Shown: positions 7,244-17,198, numbered from the stretch's first letter. The stretch: 64,000 nucleotides of DNA from Pseudomonas hunanensis (GCF_013393325.1 NZ_QJRC01000083.1:1-64000); one strand, 5' to 3'. Notes: generated by a model not told the origin, from the sequence alone. Program-made: numbers and translations.

Positions 7244-8485
7244 ATGTCCAGCCAGCCAAATACCCAATTCCACAGCGATCTCGACAGCTCGCCCCTGCTG
7301 CTGCCGGCCAAGGTACTGCGCAATGACGCCGAAGCCCTGCAAGCGGCCCGCGAACTGGCCGAGGTTGCCCGCGAGCAAGCTGCCCGCCGCGACCAGCAAC
7401 GCAAACTGCCTTGGGCCGAGATCGAGCTGTTCACCCGCAGCGGCCTGGGTAGCATCAGCGTACCCAAGGCCCACGGCGGCCCGGACGTATCGTTCGAAAC
7501 CGTAGCCGAGGTTTTCCGCGTGATCAGCGCCGCCGACCCGGCCTTGGGGCAGATCCCGCAGAACCAGTTCGGCATGTTGCAACTGATTCGCCTGACGGCC
7601 ACCGAGGCACAGCAGGCGCTGATCTTCCGCAGCGTGCTCGACGGCTGGCGCATCGGTAATGCCGGCCCCGAACGCGGCACCAAGGACACGCTCACCCTCA
7701 AGGCCCGGATAACTCGCGCTGGCGACAGCTATCGCATCAGCGGTGAGAAGTTCTATTCCACTGGCGCCCTGTTCGCTCACTGGGTGGCGGTGAAAGCCCT
7801 CGACGACGAAGGCCGCCAGCGCCTGGCATTCGTGCGCCGGGGCAGCCCGGGGCTGCGCATCGTCGACGACTGGTCCGGGTTCGGCCAGCGCACTACCGCC
7901 AGCGGCACTGTACTGCTGGACCAGGTACCAGTAGACGCCGAGCTGGTGATCGACAACTGGCGCCAGCGCGATATCCCCAACATCCAGGGCGCGGCTTCGC
8001 AGCTGATCCAGGCGGCGATCGACGCCGGCATTGCCGAAGCGGCAATCGACGATGCAATCACATTCGTGCGCGAAAAGTCCCGCCCATGGATCGAGGCCAA
8101 CGTGGACCGTGCCAGCGACGACCCTTATGTGATTGCCGACATTGGCCGCCTGAAGCTCGAACTGCATGCCGCCGAAGCACTGCTGCGCAAAGCCGCGCGG
8201 GTACTCGACGAGGTCAATGCCGCGCCAATCGACGCCGCCAGCGCGGCACGCGCCTCGATTGCGGTGGCCGAGGCCAAGGTACTGACCACCGAGGTCGCCC
8301 TGCAGGCCAGCGAGAAGCTGTTCGAGTTGGCCGGCAGCCGCGCCACCCTCGCCGAGTTCAACCTCGACCGCCATTGGCGCAATGCCCGGGTGCACACCCT
8401 GCATGACCCGGTGCGCTGGAAGTACCACGCGGTGGGCGCGTACCACCTCAACGGCACCCTGCCTGCGCGGCATTCCTGGATCTGA
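7244..8485 (+). CDS. SfnB-family sulfur acquisition oxidoreductase (first copy)
   Basis: A 413-residue flavin enzyme of the acyl-CoA dehydrogenase fold, in the branch that holds SfnB and DszC (C-terminal acyl-CoA_dh_2 domain). Such enzymes are made when sulfate is scarce and are thought to oxidise organosulfur compounds with reduced FMN. Visible family segments include LPWAEIELFTRSGLGSISVP, GEKFYSTGALFAHW, and DDWSGFGQRTTASGTV. The ATG at 7244 has AAGGAG eight bases upstream, so the 38 upstream codons in frame were left out. It heads a six-gene run with the second copy, an FMN monooxygenase and a MetQNI importer. The exact substrate is not known. Confidence 0.85.
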   Translation: MSSQPNTQFHSDLDSSPLLLPAKVLRNDAEALQAARELAEVAREQAARRDQQRKLPWAEIELFTRSGLGSISVPKAHGGPDVSFETVAEVFRVISAADPALGQIPQNQFGMLQLIRLTATEAQQALIFRSVLDGWRIGNAGPERGTKDTLTLKARITRAGDSYRISGEKFYSTGALFAHWVAVKALDDEGRQRLAFVRRGSPGLRIVDDWSGFGQRTTASGTVLLDQVPVDAELVIDNWRQRDIPNIQGAASQLIQAAIDAGIAEAAIDDAITFVREKSRPWIEANVDRASDDPYVIADIGRLKLELHAAEALLRKAARVLDEVNAAPIDAASAARASIAVAEAKVLTTEVALQASEKLFELAGSRATLAEFNLDRHWRNARVHTLHDPVRWKYHAVGAYHLNGTLPARHSWI

Positions 8486-8498
8486 TTTTTTAGGCCTT

Positions 8499-8619
8499 GG
8501 GGGCTGCTTTGCAGCCCATCGCGACACAAGGCCGCTCCTACACGGGATCGCGTACCGACATCGGGTCGCGCCCCCCTGTAGGAGCGGCCTTGTGTCGCGA
8601 TGGGCCGCAAAGCGGCCCC
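8499..8619. repeat. Inverted pair of REP repeats inside the sfn operon
   Basis: Two copies of the second REP family face each other: GGGGGCTGCTTTGCAGCCC then ATCGCGACACAAGGCCGCTCC, and its inverted copy ending GGGCCGCAAAGCGGCCCC. The pair fills nearly the whole gap between the two SfnB genes. Confidence 0.9.
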
Positions 8620-8638
8620 AATGGCCCCGGAGAACAAC

Positions 8639-9820
8639 ATGACTACAAATATCATCACCAGCGACACCGAAGCCCTGAATGTCGCCGAAGACATCGCCCA
8701 GCAACTGCGCCGCGACAGCGCCCTGCGCGACCGCGAGCGCCGCCTGCCGCACGCCGAACTGGAGCTGTTCACCCGCTCCGGCCTATGGGCCATCAGCGTG
8801 CCCAAGGCCTTCGGTGGCGCCGGCGTGTCCAATGTCACCCTGGCCAAGGTCATCGCCCGTATCGCCCAAGCCGACGGCTCGCTCGGGCAGATCCCGCAAA
8901 ACCATTTCTACGGCCTGGAAGTACTGCGAGTAAACGGCACCCCCGAGCAGCAACAGCGGCTATACGCCGAAGTGTTGGCCGGCCGCCGCTTTGGCAATGC
9001 CCTGGCCGAGTTGGGCACCAAGACCGCCAACGAACGCACCACCCGACTGAGCCGTGACGGCGATGGCTTCCGCATCAACGGCCGCAAGTTCTATTCCACC
9101 GGTGCCATCTACGCCCAGCGCATTCCCACCTCGGTCGTCGACGACCAAGGCGTGCAGCAACTGGCCTTCGTCCCAGCCGACAGCCAGGGCTTGCAAGTGA
9201 TCGATGACTGGAGCGGATTCGGCCAGCGCACCACCGGCAGCGGTTCGGTGGTGTTCGACAACGTGTACGTCAGCGCCGCCGACGTGGTGCCGTTCCAGAG
9301 TGCCTTCGAGCGCCCTACCCCGGTCGGGCCGTTGGCGCAGATCCTTCATGCCGCAATCGACACCGGCATCGCCCGCGCGGCTTATGAAGATGCCCTGCAC
9401 TTCGTACGTACCCGCAGTCGTCCGTGGGTCGACTCCGGCCTGGACAAGGCCACGGATGACCCGCTGACGTTGAAAAGCTTCGGCCACCTGGCGATCCGTT
9501 TGCACGCCGCCGAGGCCCTGCTGGAGCGCGCCGGCGAGTACCTCGACCGCGCCCGCGACGACAGCACCGCCGACAACGTGGCCGCCGCCTCCATCGCCGT
9601 GGCCGAGGCACGCGCCATCAGCACCGAGATATCGCTTGCTGCAGGTACCGCGCTGTTCGAACTAGGTGGCAGCCAGGCAACCTTGGCCGAGCACAACCTC
9701 GACCGCCACTGGCGCAACGCCCGTGTGCACACCCTGCACGACCCGGTGCGCTGGAAGTACCACGCCATCGGCAACTACTACCTCAACGATGCCAACCCGC
9801 CACGTCGGGGGACCATCTGA
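8639..9820 (+). CDS. SfnB-family sulfur acquisition oxidoreductase (second copy)
   Basis: A 393-residue paralogue of the preceding gene, with the same segments (LPHAELELFTRSGLWAISVP, GRKFYSTGAIYAQR, DDWSGFGQRTTGSGSV) and the same C-terminal NLDRHWRNARVHTLHDPVRWK. The two proteins appear to result from a gene duplication. Start chosen at the ATG with GGAG seven bases upstream; upstream in-frame codons run through the REP repeat. Its stop overlaps the start of the monooxygenase gene by one base (TGATG). It probably uses reduced flavin made elsewhere, since no flavin reductase gene is nearby. Whether the two copies work on different substrates is open. Confidence 0.85.
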   Translation: MTTNIITSDTEALNVAEDIAQQLRRDSALRDRERRLPHAELELFTRSGLWAISVPKAFGGAGVSNVTLAKVIARIAQADGSLGQIPQNHFYGLEVLRVNGTPEQQQRLYAEVLAGRRFGNALAELGTKTANERTTRLSRDGDGFRINGRKFYSTGAIYAQRIPTSVVDDQGVQQLAFVPADSQGLQVIDDWSGFGQRTTGSGSVVFDNVYVSAADVVPFQSAFERPTPVGPLAQILHAAIDTGIARAAYEDALHFVRTRSRPWVDSGLDKATDDPLTLKSFGHLAIRLHAAEALLERAGEYLDRARDDSTADNVAAASIAVAEARAISTEISLAAGTALFELGGSQATLAEHNLDRHWRNARVHTLHDPVRWKYHAIGNYYLNDANPPRRGTI

Positions 9821-11211
9821 TGGCCAAGCAGATTCTGCTCAATGCCTTCAACATGAACTGCATCGGGCACATCAACCACGGCCTGTGGACCCATCCACGG
9901 GACACCTCGACCCAATACAAGACCCTGGACTACTGGACCCACCTGGCACGCCTGCTGGAGCGCGGCCTGTTCGACGGGCTGTTCATCGCCGATATCGTCG
10001 GTACCTACGACATCTACGGGCAGTCGCTGGACGTGCCCCTCAAGGAGTCGATTCAGCTGCCGGTCAACGACCCGCTGCTGCTGGTTTCAGCCATGGCTGC
10101 GGTCACCCGCCACCTGGGTTTCGGCCTTACCGCCAACCTCACCTACGAGGCGCCGTACCTGTTCGCCCGGCGCCTATCCACCCTCGACCACCTGAGCAAT
10201 GGCCGAATCGGTTGGAACATCGTCACCGGTTACCTCGACAGCGCGGCCCGAGCCATGGGCCTTGAGCAACAACCCGAGCACGACCGCCGCTACGACCAGG
10301 CCGACGAATACCTGCAGGTGCTGTACAAGCTGCTGGAAGGCAGCTGGGCCGACGACGCCGTGGTCGCAGACCGCACGCAGCGCGTCTATGCCCAACCCGA
10401 CAAGGTGCGCAAGGTCAGCCACCACGGCGAGTTCTACAACGTCGAGGGCTATCACCTGTGCGAGCCCTCGCCGCAGCGCACCCCGGTGCTGTTCCAGGCC
10501 GGCAGCTCGCCGCGCGGCCTGGCTTTCGCTGGCAACCATGCCGAATGCGTGTTCATCAGTGGCCAGGACAAGGCCGCCACCCGCGCCCAGGTCGACAAGG
10601 TGCGCGCAGCCGCCCAGGCTGCCGGTCGCGACCCGCAAGCAGTCAAGGTGTTCATGGGCATCACGGTGATCGTCGCGGCCACCGAGCAAGCGGCCCAGGC
10701 CAAGCATGCCGAATACCTGCGCCATGCAAGCCCCGAGGCCGGCGTCGCGCACTTCGCCGCATCCACCGGCATCGACTTCGCCGCCTACGCGCTGGACGAG
10801 CCAATCGCCTTCAACCAGGGCAACGCCATCCAGTCGGCCACCCGCCAGTTGCAAGACAACGCCTGGACCCGCCGGCGCCTGCTTGAGCAGCACGCCCTGG
10901 GTGGCCGCTACGTCACCCTGGTCGGCGCTCCCGAACAGGTGGCCGAACAGTTGATTGCCTGGGTCGACGAAACCGGGCTGGACGGCTTCAACCTGACCCG
11001 CACCGTCACCCCGGAAAGCTTCGAGGACTTCATCGACCTGGTCGTCCCGCAACTGCAGCAGCGTGGCCGCTACAAGACCGCCTACGCCGAAGGCACCCTG
11101 CGCGAGAAGCTGTTCCAGGCCGACCACCCGCACTTGCCCGTCAGCCACCCTGGCTCGGCTTATCGTTTTACCCCAACCCCTGCCCCGACTGGAGCCCTGC
11201 ATCATGCTTGA
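9820..11211 (+). CDS. NtaA/SnaA/DszA-family FMN-dependent monooxygenase
   Basis: A 463-residue bacterial luciferase-like monooxygenase. The N-terminal segment (NAFNMNCIGHINHGLWTHP) and the DLFIADIVGTYD-like segment near residue 50 fit the NtaA/SnaA/DszA group, as do NGRIGWNIVTGYLDSAARAMG and LFQAGSSPRGLAFA. Members cleave C-N or C-S bonds of chelators, antibiotics, sulfones and modified cysteines using FMNH2 and oxygen. Placement between two SfnB enzymes and a MetQNI importer suggests an organosulfur substrate brought in by that importer. Translational coupling is likely at both ends: a one-base overlap with the upstream gene and an eight-base overlap with metQ. Confidence 0.85.
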   Translation: MAKQILLNAFNMNCIGHINHGLWTHPRDTSTQYKTLDYWTHLARLLERGLFDGLFIADIVGTYDIYGQSLDVPLKESIQLPVNDPLLLVSAMAAVTRHLGFGLTANLTYEAPYLFARRLSTLDHLSNGRIGWNIVTGYLDSAARAMGLEQQPEHDRRYDQADEYLQVLYKLLEGSWADDAVVADRTQRVYAQPDKVRKVSHHGEFYNVEGYHLCEPSPQRTPVLFQAGSSPRGLAFAGNHAECVFISGQDKAATRAQVDKVRAAAQAAGRDPQAVKVFMGITVIVAATEQAAQAKHAEYLRHASPEAGVAHFAASTGIDFAAYALDEPIAFNQGNAIQSATRQLQDNAWTRRRLLEQHALGGRYVTLVGAPEQVAEQLIAWVDETGLDGFNLTRTVTPESFEDFIDLVVPQLQQRGRYKTAYAEGTLREKLFQADHPHLPVSHPGSAYRFTPTPAPTGALHHA

Positions 11212-12004
11212 GAAACTGTTCCGGCCCGTCGCGGCCATTGCCTTCACACTGGGCCTGTCCGCCAGCGCCCTGGCAGCCGAACCGCTGAAGATCGGCACCA
11301 CCTCGGCCTTTGCCATTCCGCTGGAAGCCGCAGTGGAGGAAGCACACAAGCAAGGCCTGGAAGTGAAGCTGATCGAGTTCAGCGACTGGATTGCGCCCAA
11401 TGTCAGCCTCAACAGTGGCGACATCGACGTGAACTACTTCCAGCACATCCCGTTCCTGGAAAACGCCAAAGCCGCTGCGGGCTTCAACCTGGTGCCCTAC
11501 GCCTCGGGCATCATCAACAACGTTGGCCTGTACTCGAAAACGTACAAAAGCTTCGCCGACCTGCCAGAAGGCGCCAGCGTGGCCATCGCCAACGACCCGA
11601 TCAACAGCGGCCGGGGCCTGCAACTGCTGGCCAAGGCCGGGCTGATCACCCTGAAGCCAGGCGTTGGCTACAAGGCCACCGAGGACGACATCGTCACCAA
11701 CCCGAAAAAGCTGAAAATCCTGCAGGTCGAGGCGGTTCAGCTGGTGCGCGCCTACGATGACGCCGACCTGGTGCAGGGTTACCCGGCCTACATCCGCCTG
11801 GCCAATACCTTCGATGCCACCTCGGCGTTGCTGTTCGATGGCCTGGAAAACAAGGAATACGTGATCCAGTTCGTCATCCGCCCACAAAGCAAGGACGACC
11901 CACGCCTGGCCAAGTTCGTCGACATCTACCAGCACTCGCCTGTGGTACGCGCAGCGTTGGACAAAGCCCACGGCAAGCTCTACCAAGCTGGCTGGGAAGG
12001 CTGA
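11204..12004 (+). CDS. metQ: MetQ/NlpA-family substrate-binding protein
   Basis: Periplasmic binding protein of 266 residues for a methionine-type ABC importer. A signal peptide (about 1-24, ending SALAAEP) is followed by the NlpA/MetQ fold, with [17 protein letters not shown] and the late [15 protein letters not shown]. No cysteine lies at the cleavage site, so unlike most MetQ proteins it should be soluble and not a lipoprotein. Its ATG lies inside the end of the monooxygenase gene. The link to FMN monooxygenases suggests a substrate other than plain methionine, for instance a thioether or modified amino acid. Confidence 0.85.
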   Translation: MLEKLFRPVAAIAFTLGLSASALAAEPLKIGTTSAFAIPLEAAVEEAHKQGLEVKLIEFSDWIAPNVSLNSGDIDVNYFQHIPFLENAKAAAGFNLVPYASGIINNVGLYSKTYKSFADLPEGASVAIANDPINSGRGLQLLAKAGLITLKPGVGYKATEDDIVTNPKKLKILQVEAVQLVRAYDDADLVQGYPAYIRLANTFDATSALLFDGLENKEYVIQFVIRPQSKDDPRLAKFVDIYQHSPVVRAALDKAHGKLYQAGWEG

Positions 12005-12005
12005 C

Positions 12006-13115
12006 ATGAGCCAGGCCAGCGCGCTCAGGGCGCCTACCCCACAACCATTGCCGCCAACGGTCAAGGAACAGGCCCTGCGCCCGGAAGTCAATGAAGCCCA
12101 TGTGCGCTTCATCGGCCTGGGCAAGACCTACCCTGGCCAGGCACAACCGGCCTTGCAAGGCATCGACCTGAACATCCGCCATGGCGAGATTTTCGGCATC
12201 ATCGGCCGTAGCGGCGCCGGCAAGTCTTCACTGCTGCGTACCATCAACCGCCTGGAGCAACCCAGCCAGGGCCGGATACTGATCGACCAGGTAGACATCG
12301 CCCCCTTCGACGAGGACCGCCTGGTGGCGCTGCGTCGGCGCATCGGCATGATCTTCCAGCACTTCAACCTGATGTCGGCCAAGACTGTATGGCAGAACGT
12401 CGAGCTGCCGTTGAAGGTGGCCGGCGTGGCCAAGGCCGAGCGTCAGCACAAGGTGCGCGAGTTGCTGGAGCTGGTCGGTTTGCAGGAAAAGCACCATGTG
12501 TACCCGGCGCAGCTGTCCGGCGGGCAGAAACAGCGCGTGGGCATTGCCCGAGCGCTGGTGCACGACCCCGAGATCTTGCTGTGCGACGAGGCCACCTCGG
12601 CGCTGGACCCAGAGACCACGGCCTCGATCCTTGAGCTGCTGCGCGACATCAATCAGCGCCTGGGCCTGACCATCGTGCTGATCACCCACGAAATGGCGGT
12701 AATCCGTGATATCTGCCATCGGGTGGTGGTGCTAGAGCGCGGTGAGGTGGTCGAGCAGGGCGAAGTCTGGCGGGTGTTCGGCTCTCCCCGCCACGAGGTC
12801 ACCCGCACCCTGCTCGCACCCTTGCAGGCCAGGCTGCCAGCCGCATTGCAAGCCAGCCTGCAGGCCAGCCCGGCGAGCCATGACAGCGCCGTGGTGCTGA
12901 AACTGACAGTGCTCGGTGAGCCAGAGCTGTCTGCCCTGTTCCAAGACTTGGGCGGGCGTGTGCGCCTGCTGCAGGGTGGCGTGGAAACCATCGGCGAGCA
13001 TGCCCTGGGGCAGTTGATCCTGTCGGTGCAACACTCGCCGCACGACACCCATCAATTGCTGGAACGTGCCCGCCGCTGGGCCGAGGACGTGGAGGTGCTG
13101 GGCCATGTGGTTTGA
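12006..13115 (+). CDS. metN: Methionine-type ABC transporter ATP-binding protein
   Basis: ATPase subunit of 369 residues. It has Walker [14 protein letters not shown], signature [19 protein letters not shown], and Walker [19 protein letters not shown]-terminal region of about 90 residues (from around 280) corresponds to the NIL/ACT-like domain through which MetN is inhibited by its substrate. An N-terminal extension of about 30 residues precedes the usual start of the ATPase ([12 protein letters not shown]). It begins one base after the metQ stop and overlaps metI by 11 bases. Confidence 0.9.
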   Translation: MSQASALRAPTPQPLPPTVKEQALRPEVNEAHVRFIGLGKTYPGQAQPALQGIDLNIRHGEIFGIIGRSGAGKSSLLRTINRLEQPSQGRILIDQVDIAPFDEDRLVALRRRIGMIFQHFNLMSAKTVWQNVELPLKVAGVAKAERQHKVRELLELVGLQEKHHVYPAQLSGGQKQRVGIARALVHDPEILLCDEATSALDPETTASILELLRDINQRLGLTIVLITHEMAVIRDICHRVVVLERGEVVEQGEVWRVFGSPRHEVTRTLLAPLQARLPAALQASLQASPASHDSAVVLKLTVLGEPELSALFQDLGGRVRLLQGGVETIGEHALGQLILSVQHSPHDTHQLLERARRWAEDVEVLGHVV

Positions 13116-13749
13116 TCGTCTGCTGGAAGGCTTGCTCGATACCCTGCTGATGGTCGGCGTTTCGTCGCTGATCGCCCTGCTGGTGGGCGTACCGATGGCG
13201 GTGCTGCTGGTCACCAGCGACAAGGGCGGGATCTTCGAGGCGCCGCTGCTGAACCGGGTGCTGGGCGCCTTCGTCAACCTGTTCCGCTCGATCCCGTTCC
13301 TGATCCTGATGGTCGCGCTGATCCCCTTCACCCGCCTGGTGGTAGGCACCACCTACGGCGTGTGGGCGGCGGTGGTGCCGCTGACCATCGCCGCCACGCC
13401 GTTCTTTGCGCGGATTGCCGAGGTCAGCCTGCGCGAGGTCGACCATGGCTTGGTGGAGGCCGCACAGGCCATGGGCTGCCGGCGCTGGCACATTGTCTGG
13501 CATGTGCTGCTGCCCGAGGCACTGCCGGGCATCGTGGGGGGGTTCACCATTACCCTCGTGACCTTGATCAACTCTTCGGCGATGGCTGGGGCGATTGGTG
13601 CTGGAGGGTTGGGGGATATCGCCTACCGGTATGGCTACCAGCGTTTCGACAGCCAGATCATGCTGACCGTGATTGCCTTGCTGGTGGCGTTGGTGGCGTT
13701 GATCCAGCTGGGCGGGGACCGCTTGGCGAAGGGCTTGAACAAGCGTTGA
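13105..13749 (+). CDS. metI: Methionine-type ABC transporter permease
   Basis: Inner-membrane permease of 214 residues with about five membrane segments. The ATPase-contact loop is [20 protein letters not shown], and the MetI-like segment [20 protein letters not shown] is clear (here [14 protein letters not shown]). The ATG at 13105 sits within the end of metN (ATGTGGTTTGA), indicating coupled translation. It ends the operon and is followed after five bases by an inverted REP pair. Confidence 0.9.
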   Translation: MWFDRLLEGLLDTLLMVGVSSLIALLVGVPMAVLLVTSDKGGIFEAPLLNRVLGAFVNLFRSIPFLILMVALIPFTRLVVGTTYGVWAAVVPLTIAATPFFARIAEVSLREVDHGLVEAAQAMGCRRWHIVWHVLLPEALPGIVGGFTITLVTLINSSAMAGAIGAGGLGDIAYRYGYQRFDSQIMLTVIALLVALVALIQLGGDRLAKGLNKR

Positions 13750-13753
13750 CTGC

Positions 13754-13859
13754 CGGGGGCTGCTTTGCAGCCCGATCGCGACACAAGGCCGCTCCTACAG
13801 ACGACCGCATACCCATGTAGGAGCGGCCTTGTGTCGCGACCGGGCCGCAAAGCGGCCCC
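13754..13859. repeat. Inverted pair of REP repeats
   Basis: Starts GGGGGCTGCTTTGCAGCCCG and ends GGGCCGCAAAGCGGCCCC, with the ACACAAGGCCGCTCCTAC arms between. It fills the gap between the convergent metI and GGDEF/EAL genes and may end transcription from both sides. Confidence 0.9.
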
Positions 13860-13865
13860 AAGCTC

Positions 13866-15761
13866 TCAATCCCAGCGAAGATCCCCAGCCGGCACCGGCC
13901 GCCCGAACCAGTACCCTTGGCCCAATTGACACTGCTCCTGCAGCAGGAAACGGGCCTGCTCGGCCTGCTCAATGCCCTCGGCATGCACCTGCATGCCCAT
14001 GCTGCGGGCCAGGGCGATGATCACCCGCACGATCGCGATGTCATCCTCATCCAGCGGCAAACCGGCAACGAAGCCCTGGTCGATCTTCAGCTTCTGCACG
14101 GGCAAACGCTTGAGCCGCAACAGCGACGAATACCCGGTGCCGAAGTCGTCGATGGCCAGGGTCACCCCCAGCTCGCGCAAACGGTGCAGCTGCTCCAGCG
14201 CCACCTCAGGGTCTTCCATCACCGCGCTTTCCGTCACTTCCAGCTCCAGCAAGGCTGGGGGCAGGCCAGTTTCATGCAAAACCGCGGCGACTTGCCGGTA
14301 CAGCTCATGCTGGCCAAACAGGCGGCTGGATATGTTCACCGCCACAAAGGCCAGCTGCCTGCCTTCGGCCTGCCACTGCACCATTTGCCGGCAAGCCTGG
14401 CGCAGCACCCAGGTATCGATTTCGGCAATCAGCCCGGTGCGCTCGGCAATCGGGATGAACTCGCCCGGCGGCACCAGGCCCCGCTGGGGATGCTGCCAGC
14501 GCACCAACGTCTCGACCCCGACCTGTCGGCCTGTCGCCAGGTCATGTACCGGCTGGAAATACACCCGCAGCTCATCCTGCTCCAGGGCCCGGCGCAGCTC
14601 TCCAGCAGTCTCGACCCGGTGTTGGGCGTGGGCAGTCAGCTCTTCGGTGTACAGCGCATAGCAGGCCCGCCCGTTGCTTTTGGCCTTGTACAACGCCGCG
14701 TCGGCATTACGCAGCAACTGTTCGGCGCCCAACGCATCGCTGGGGAACAGGCTGATACCGACGCTGGCACTGATGAACAGGCGATTTTCCTCGCACAGGA
14801 ACGGCTCGCGCATACGCTCGATGATGCACTGCGCCAGCTTGCCCGCCTGGCCGACCTGTTGGCAGTTCTCGGCCAGCACAGCGAACTCGTCGCCGCCCAG
14901 CCGCGCCAGGGTCACGCCGCTACCCAGCACCTCACCCAGGCGCTCGCCCACCCGTTTCAGCAACTGGTCACCGATGGTGTGGCCAAGGCCATCGTTGATG
15001 CTCTGGAAGTGGTCCAGGTCCAGCAGCAACAGCGCGCAACCGCGCTTGTTGGCCTGTGCCGCCGCCAATGCCTGCTCGACCCGGTCGGTGAACAGCAGGC
15101 GGTTGGGCAGGCCCGTCAATGGGTCGTGGTGGGCCAGGTAGGCCAGCTCCTGTTCTGTATGCTTGATCGCACTGATGTCACTGAACACCGCCACGTAATG
15201 GCTGAGCTCACCATCGTCATCGCGAATGGCACATATGGTCTGCCACTGCGGATAAATTTCGCCGCTCTTGCGTCGGTTCCAGATTTCACCGCTCCACTCG
15301 CCCTGTTCGGCCAGGGTGGCGAAGATCTGCTGGTAGAACGCAAGGCCATGGCGACCGGACTTGAACTTGCTCGGGCGCTGGCCCATCACCTCGTCCTGCT
15401 GATAGCCGGTGATGCGCATGAAGGCACGGTTGACGTGCACGATCAGGCCCTGGCGGTCGGTGACCAGTACACCTTCGAGGGTACTGTCGAACACTGCGGC
15501 GGCCATGCGCAGCCGCTCACGATCCTCGCAGCGCAAGCGCGCACCAGCACCGATGAAGTTCAGCAGCCGTACCCTGGAAACGTAGATCAGTACGGCACTG
15601 AACAACACCCACAGCACGATGTTGATCTGCCGCCCCACGGTCAGTGCCAGGGGGTCGTCAGTCATGCCGTGCAGCATCACCTCGGCGAGCGCCAGCCAGA
15701 GGATCGAGAGCACCACATACAGCGCAGCCATGCGCAAGGCGTCGCGAACGGAAACAGACAT
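13866..15761 (-). CDS. PAS-GGDEF-EAL c-di-GMP protein, membrane bound
   Basis: A 631-residue signalling protein. Two N-terminal membrane helices (about 12-30 and 46-64) are followed by a PAS domain (about 88-200, with GVLVTDRQGLIVHVNRAF), a GGDEF domain (about 215-375, intact LARLGGDEFAVL) and an EAL domain (about 385-630). The EAL motif reads ETL, keeping the metal-binding glutamate, and the DDFGTGYSSL loop and EGIEQ motif are intact, so phosphodiesterase activity is plausible. Both domains could be active, or GGDEF may only bind GTP. The neighbour is desA, as in P. aeruginosa, where a similar sensory-box gene sits beside desA. Confidence 0.9.
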   Translation of the reverse strand: MSVSVRDALRMAALYVVLSILWLALAEVMLHGMTDDPLALTVGRQINIVLWVLFSAVLIYVSRVRLLNFIGAGARLRCEDRERLRMAAAVFDSTLEGVLVTDRQGLIVHVNRAFMRITGYQQDEVMGQRPSKFKSGRHGLAFYQQIFATLAEQGEWSGEIWNRRKSGEIYPQWQTICAIRDDDGELSHYVAVFSDISAIKHTEQELAYLAHHDPLTGLPNRLLFTDRVEQALAAAQANKRGCALLLLDLDHFQSINDGLGHTIGDQLLKRVGERLGEVLGSGVTLARLGGDEFAVLAENCQQVGQAGKLAQCIIERMREPFLCEENRLFISASVGISLFPSDALGAEQLLRNADAALYKAKSNGRACYALYTEELTAHAQHRVETAGELRRALEQDELRVYFQPVHDLATGRQVGVETLVRWQHPQRGLVPPGEFIPIAERTGLIAEIDTWVLRQACRQMVQWQAEGRQLAFVAVNISSRLFGQHELYRQVAAVLHETGLPPALLELEVTESAVMEDPEVALEQLHRLRELGVTLAIDDFGTGYSSLLRLKRLPVQKLKIDQGFVAGLPLDEDDIAIVRVIIALARSMGMQVHAEGIEQAEQARFLLQEQCQLGQGYWFGRPVPAGDLRWD

Positions 15762-15815
15762 GTCGGGTGGGATTGCCCATCAGAAAAGAATGGGCATTAT
15801 AAAGGCTCTGGCGCA

Positions 15816-15901
15816 CTGTGGGAGCGGGTTTACCCGCGAAGATGGCAACGCGGTGGATGGCACCGGCTCTGCCGGTGTTCTCGGCTGAAGCCGCTCCCAC
15901 A
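15816..15901. repeat. REP repeat pair (intact reference copy)
   Basis: Begins CTGTGGGAGCGGGTTTACCC and ends GAAGCCGCTCCCACA. This uninterrupted copy allows the IS110 insertion point at positions 10/1251 to be located. It lies between the divergent GGDEF/EAL gene and desA. Confidence 0.85.
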
Positions 15902-16001
15902 TGGATTGCGTGAAATATCGCGTCGTCAGCTTTGACTGGTTTTATTTCCCTGCCAAGGGATAATCAGCCCCTCCTCCTGCATTCCGAGGGTTTTTACACC
16001 T

Positions 16002-17186
16002 ATGTGGTACAACGGCCTGCTCGACTTGTCGGCCTGGCAACTGGTGGGCATCACTTTGTTGATGACCCACGTGACCATTGTCAGCGTCACGGTCTACCTG
16101 CATCGCTACTCCGCGCACCGGGCCTTGGAGCTCAACGGCGCGCTCAAGCATTTCTTCCGTTTCTGGCTGTGGCTGACCACGGCGCAGAACACCCGCGAGT
16201 GGACCGCCGTCCACCGCAAGCACCACGCCAAGTGCGAAACCCCCGACGACCCCCACAGCCCGGTGCACAAGGGCCTGAGTACGGTGTTGCGCAAAGGTGC
16301 CGAGCTGTACCGTGAAGAGGCACGCAACCCCGAAACCCTGCGCATCTACGGCAAGAACTGCCCGGAAGACTGGATCGAACGCAACCTCTACTCGCGTTAC
16401 AAGCTGGGCGGTATCGCACTGATGGCAGTCATCGACCTGCTGCTGTTCGGCACCATCGGCATCACCATCTGGGCGGTGCAGATGATGTGGATTCCGTTCT
16501 GGGCCGCCGGTGTGGTCAACGGCCTGGGCCATGCCCTCGGCTACCGCAACTTCGAATGCCGCGACGCCGCCACCAACCTGGTGCCGTGGGGCATCGTCAT
16601 CGGTGGTGAAGAACTGCACAACAACCACCACACCTACCCCAACTCGGCCAAGCTCTCGGTCAAACGCTGGGAGTTCGACATGGGCTGGGCCTGGATCCGC
16701 CTCTTCTGCCTGCTGCGTCTGGCCAAGGTGCAGCGTGTGGCGCCCATCGCTCATCGGGTGGCCGGCAAGGCCAACCTGGACATGGATACCGCCATGGCCA
16801 TCCTCAACAACCGCTTCCAGATCATGGCCCAGTACCGCAAGCTGGTGATCGGCCCGCTGGTGAAACAGGAGCTGGCACGCGTCGATACCTCGGTGCGTCA
16901 CCGCTTCCGCCGTGCCAAACGCCTGCTGTCGCGTGAAACCAGCCTGCTGGAAGACCGCCACCACGTGCGCATCGAGTCGATGCTCGCGCACAGCCAGGCA
17001 CTGAAAACCATCTACGAAAAGCGCCTGGCCCTGCAGCAGATCTGGGCACGCACCAGCGCCAACGGCCACGACATGCTGGCGGCCATGAAGGACTGGGTAC
17101 ACGAGGCCGAAAGCAGCGGCATCCACGCCCTGCGCGACTTCGCGGCACAACTCAAGACCTACTCCCTGCGCCCGACCGGCGCCTGA
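16002..17186 (+). CDS. desA: Delta-9 fatty acyl desaturase
   Basis: Integral membrane di-iron desaturase of 394 residues, the length of P. aeruginosa DesA. That enzyme puts a delta-9 double bond into acyl chains of membrane phospholipids using oxygen. The three histidine boxes are present: HRYSAH (about 31-36), HRKHH (about 72-76) and HNNHHTYP (about 206-213). Four hydrophobic segments flank them. The C-terminal 130 residues are hydrophilic and helical. It would adjust membrane fluidity in aerobic growth or cold. The gene stands alone and is followed by a strong palindrome. Confidence 0.9.
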   Translation: MWYNGLLDLSAWQLVGITLLMTHVTIVSVTVYLHRYSAHRALELNGALKHFFRFWLWLTTAQNTREWTAVHRKHHAKCETPDDPHSPVHKGLSTVLRKGAELYREEARNPETLRIYGKNCPEDWIERNLYSRYKLGGIALMAVIDLLLFGTIGITIWAVQMMWIPFWAAGVVNGLGHALGYRNFECRDAATNLVPWGIVIGGEELHNNHHTYPNSAKLSVKRWEFDMGWAWIRLFCLLRLAKVQRVAPIAHRVAGKANLDMDTAMAILNNRFQIMAQYRKLVIGPLVKQELARVDTSVRHRFRRAKRLLSRETSLLEDRHHVRIESMLAHSQALKTIYEKRLALQQIWARTSANGHDMLAAMKDWVHEAESSGIHALRDFAAQLKTYSLRPTGA

Positions 17187-17198
17187 CCACCGTTGATC

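Noticed and set aside
13917..15935. Long plus-strand open frame opposite the GGDEF/EAL gene
   Set aside because: It covers a REP repeat and the antisense of intact GGDEF and EAL motifs, and has no family likeness.
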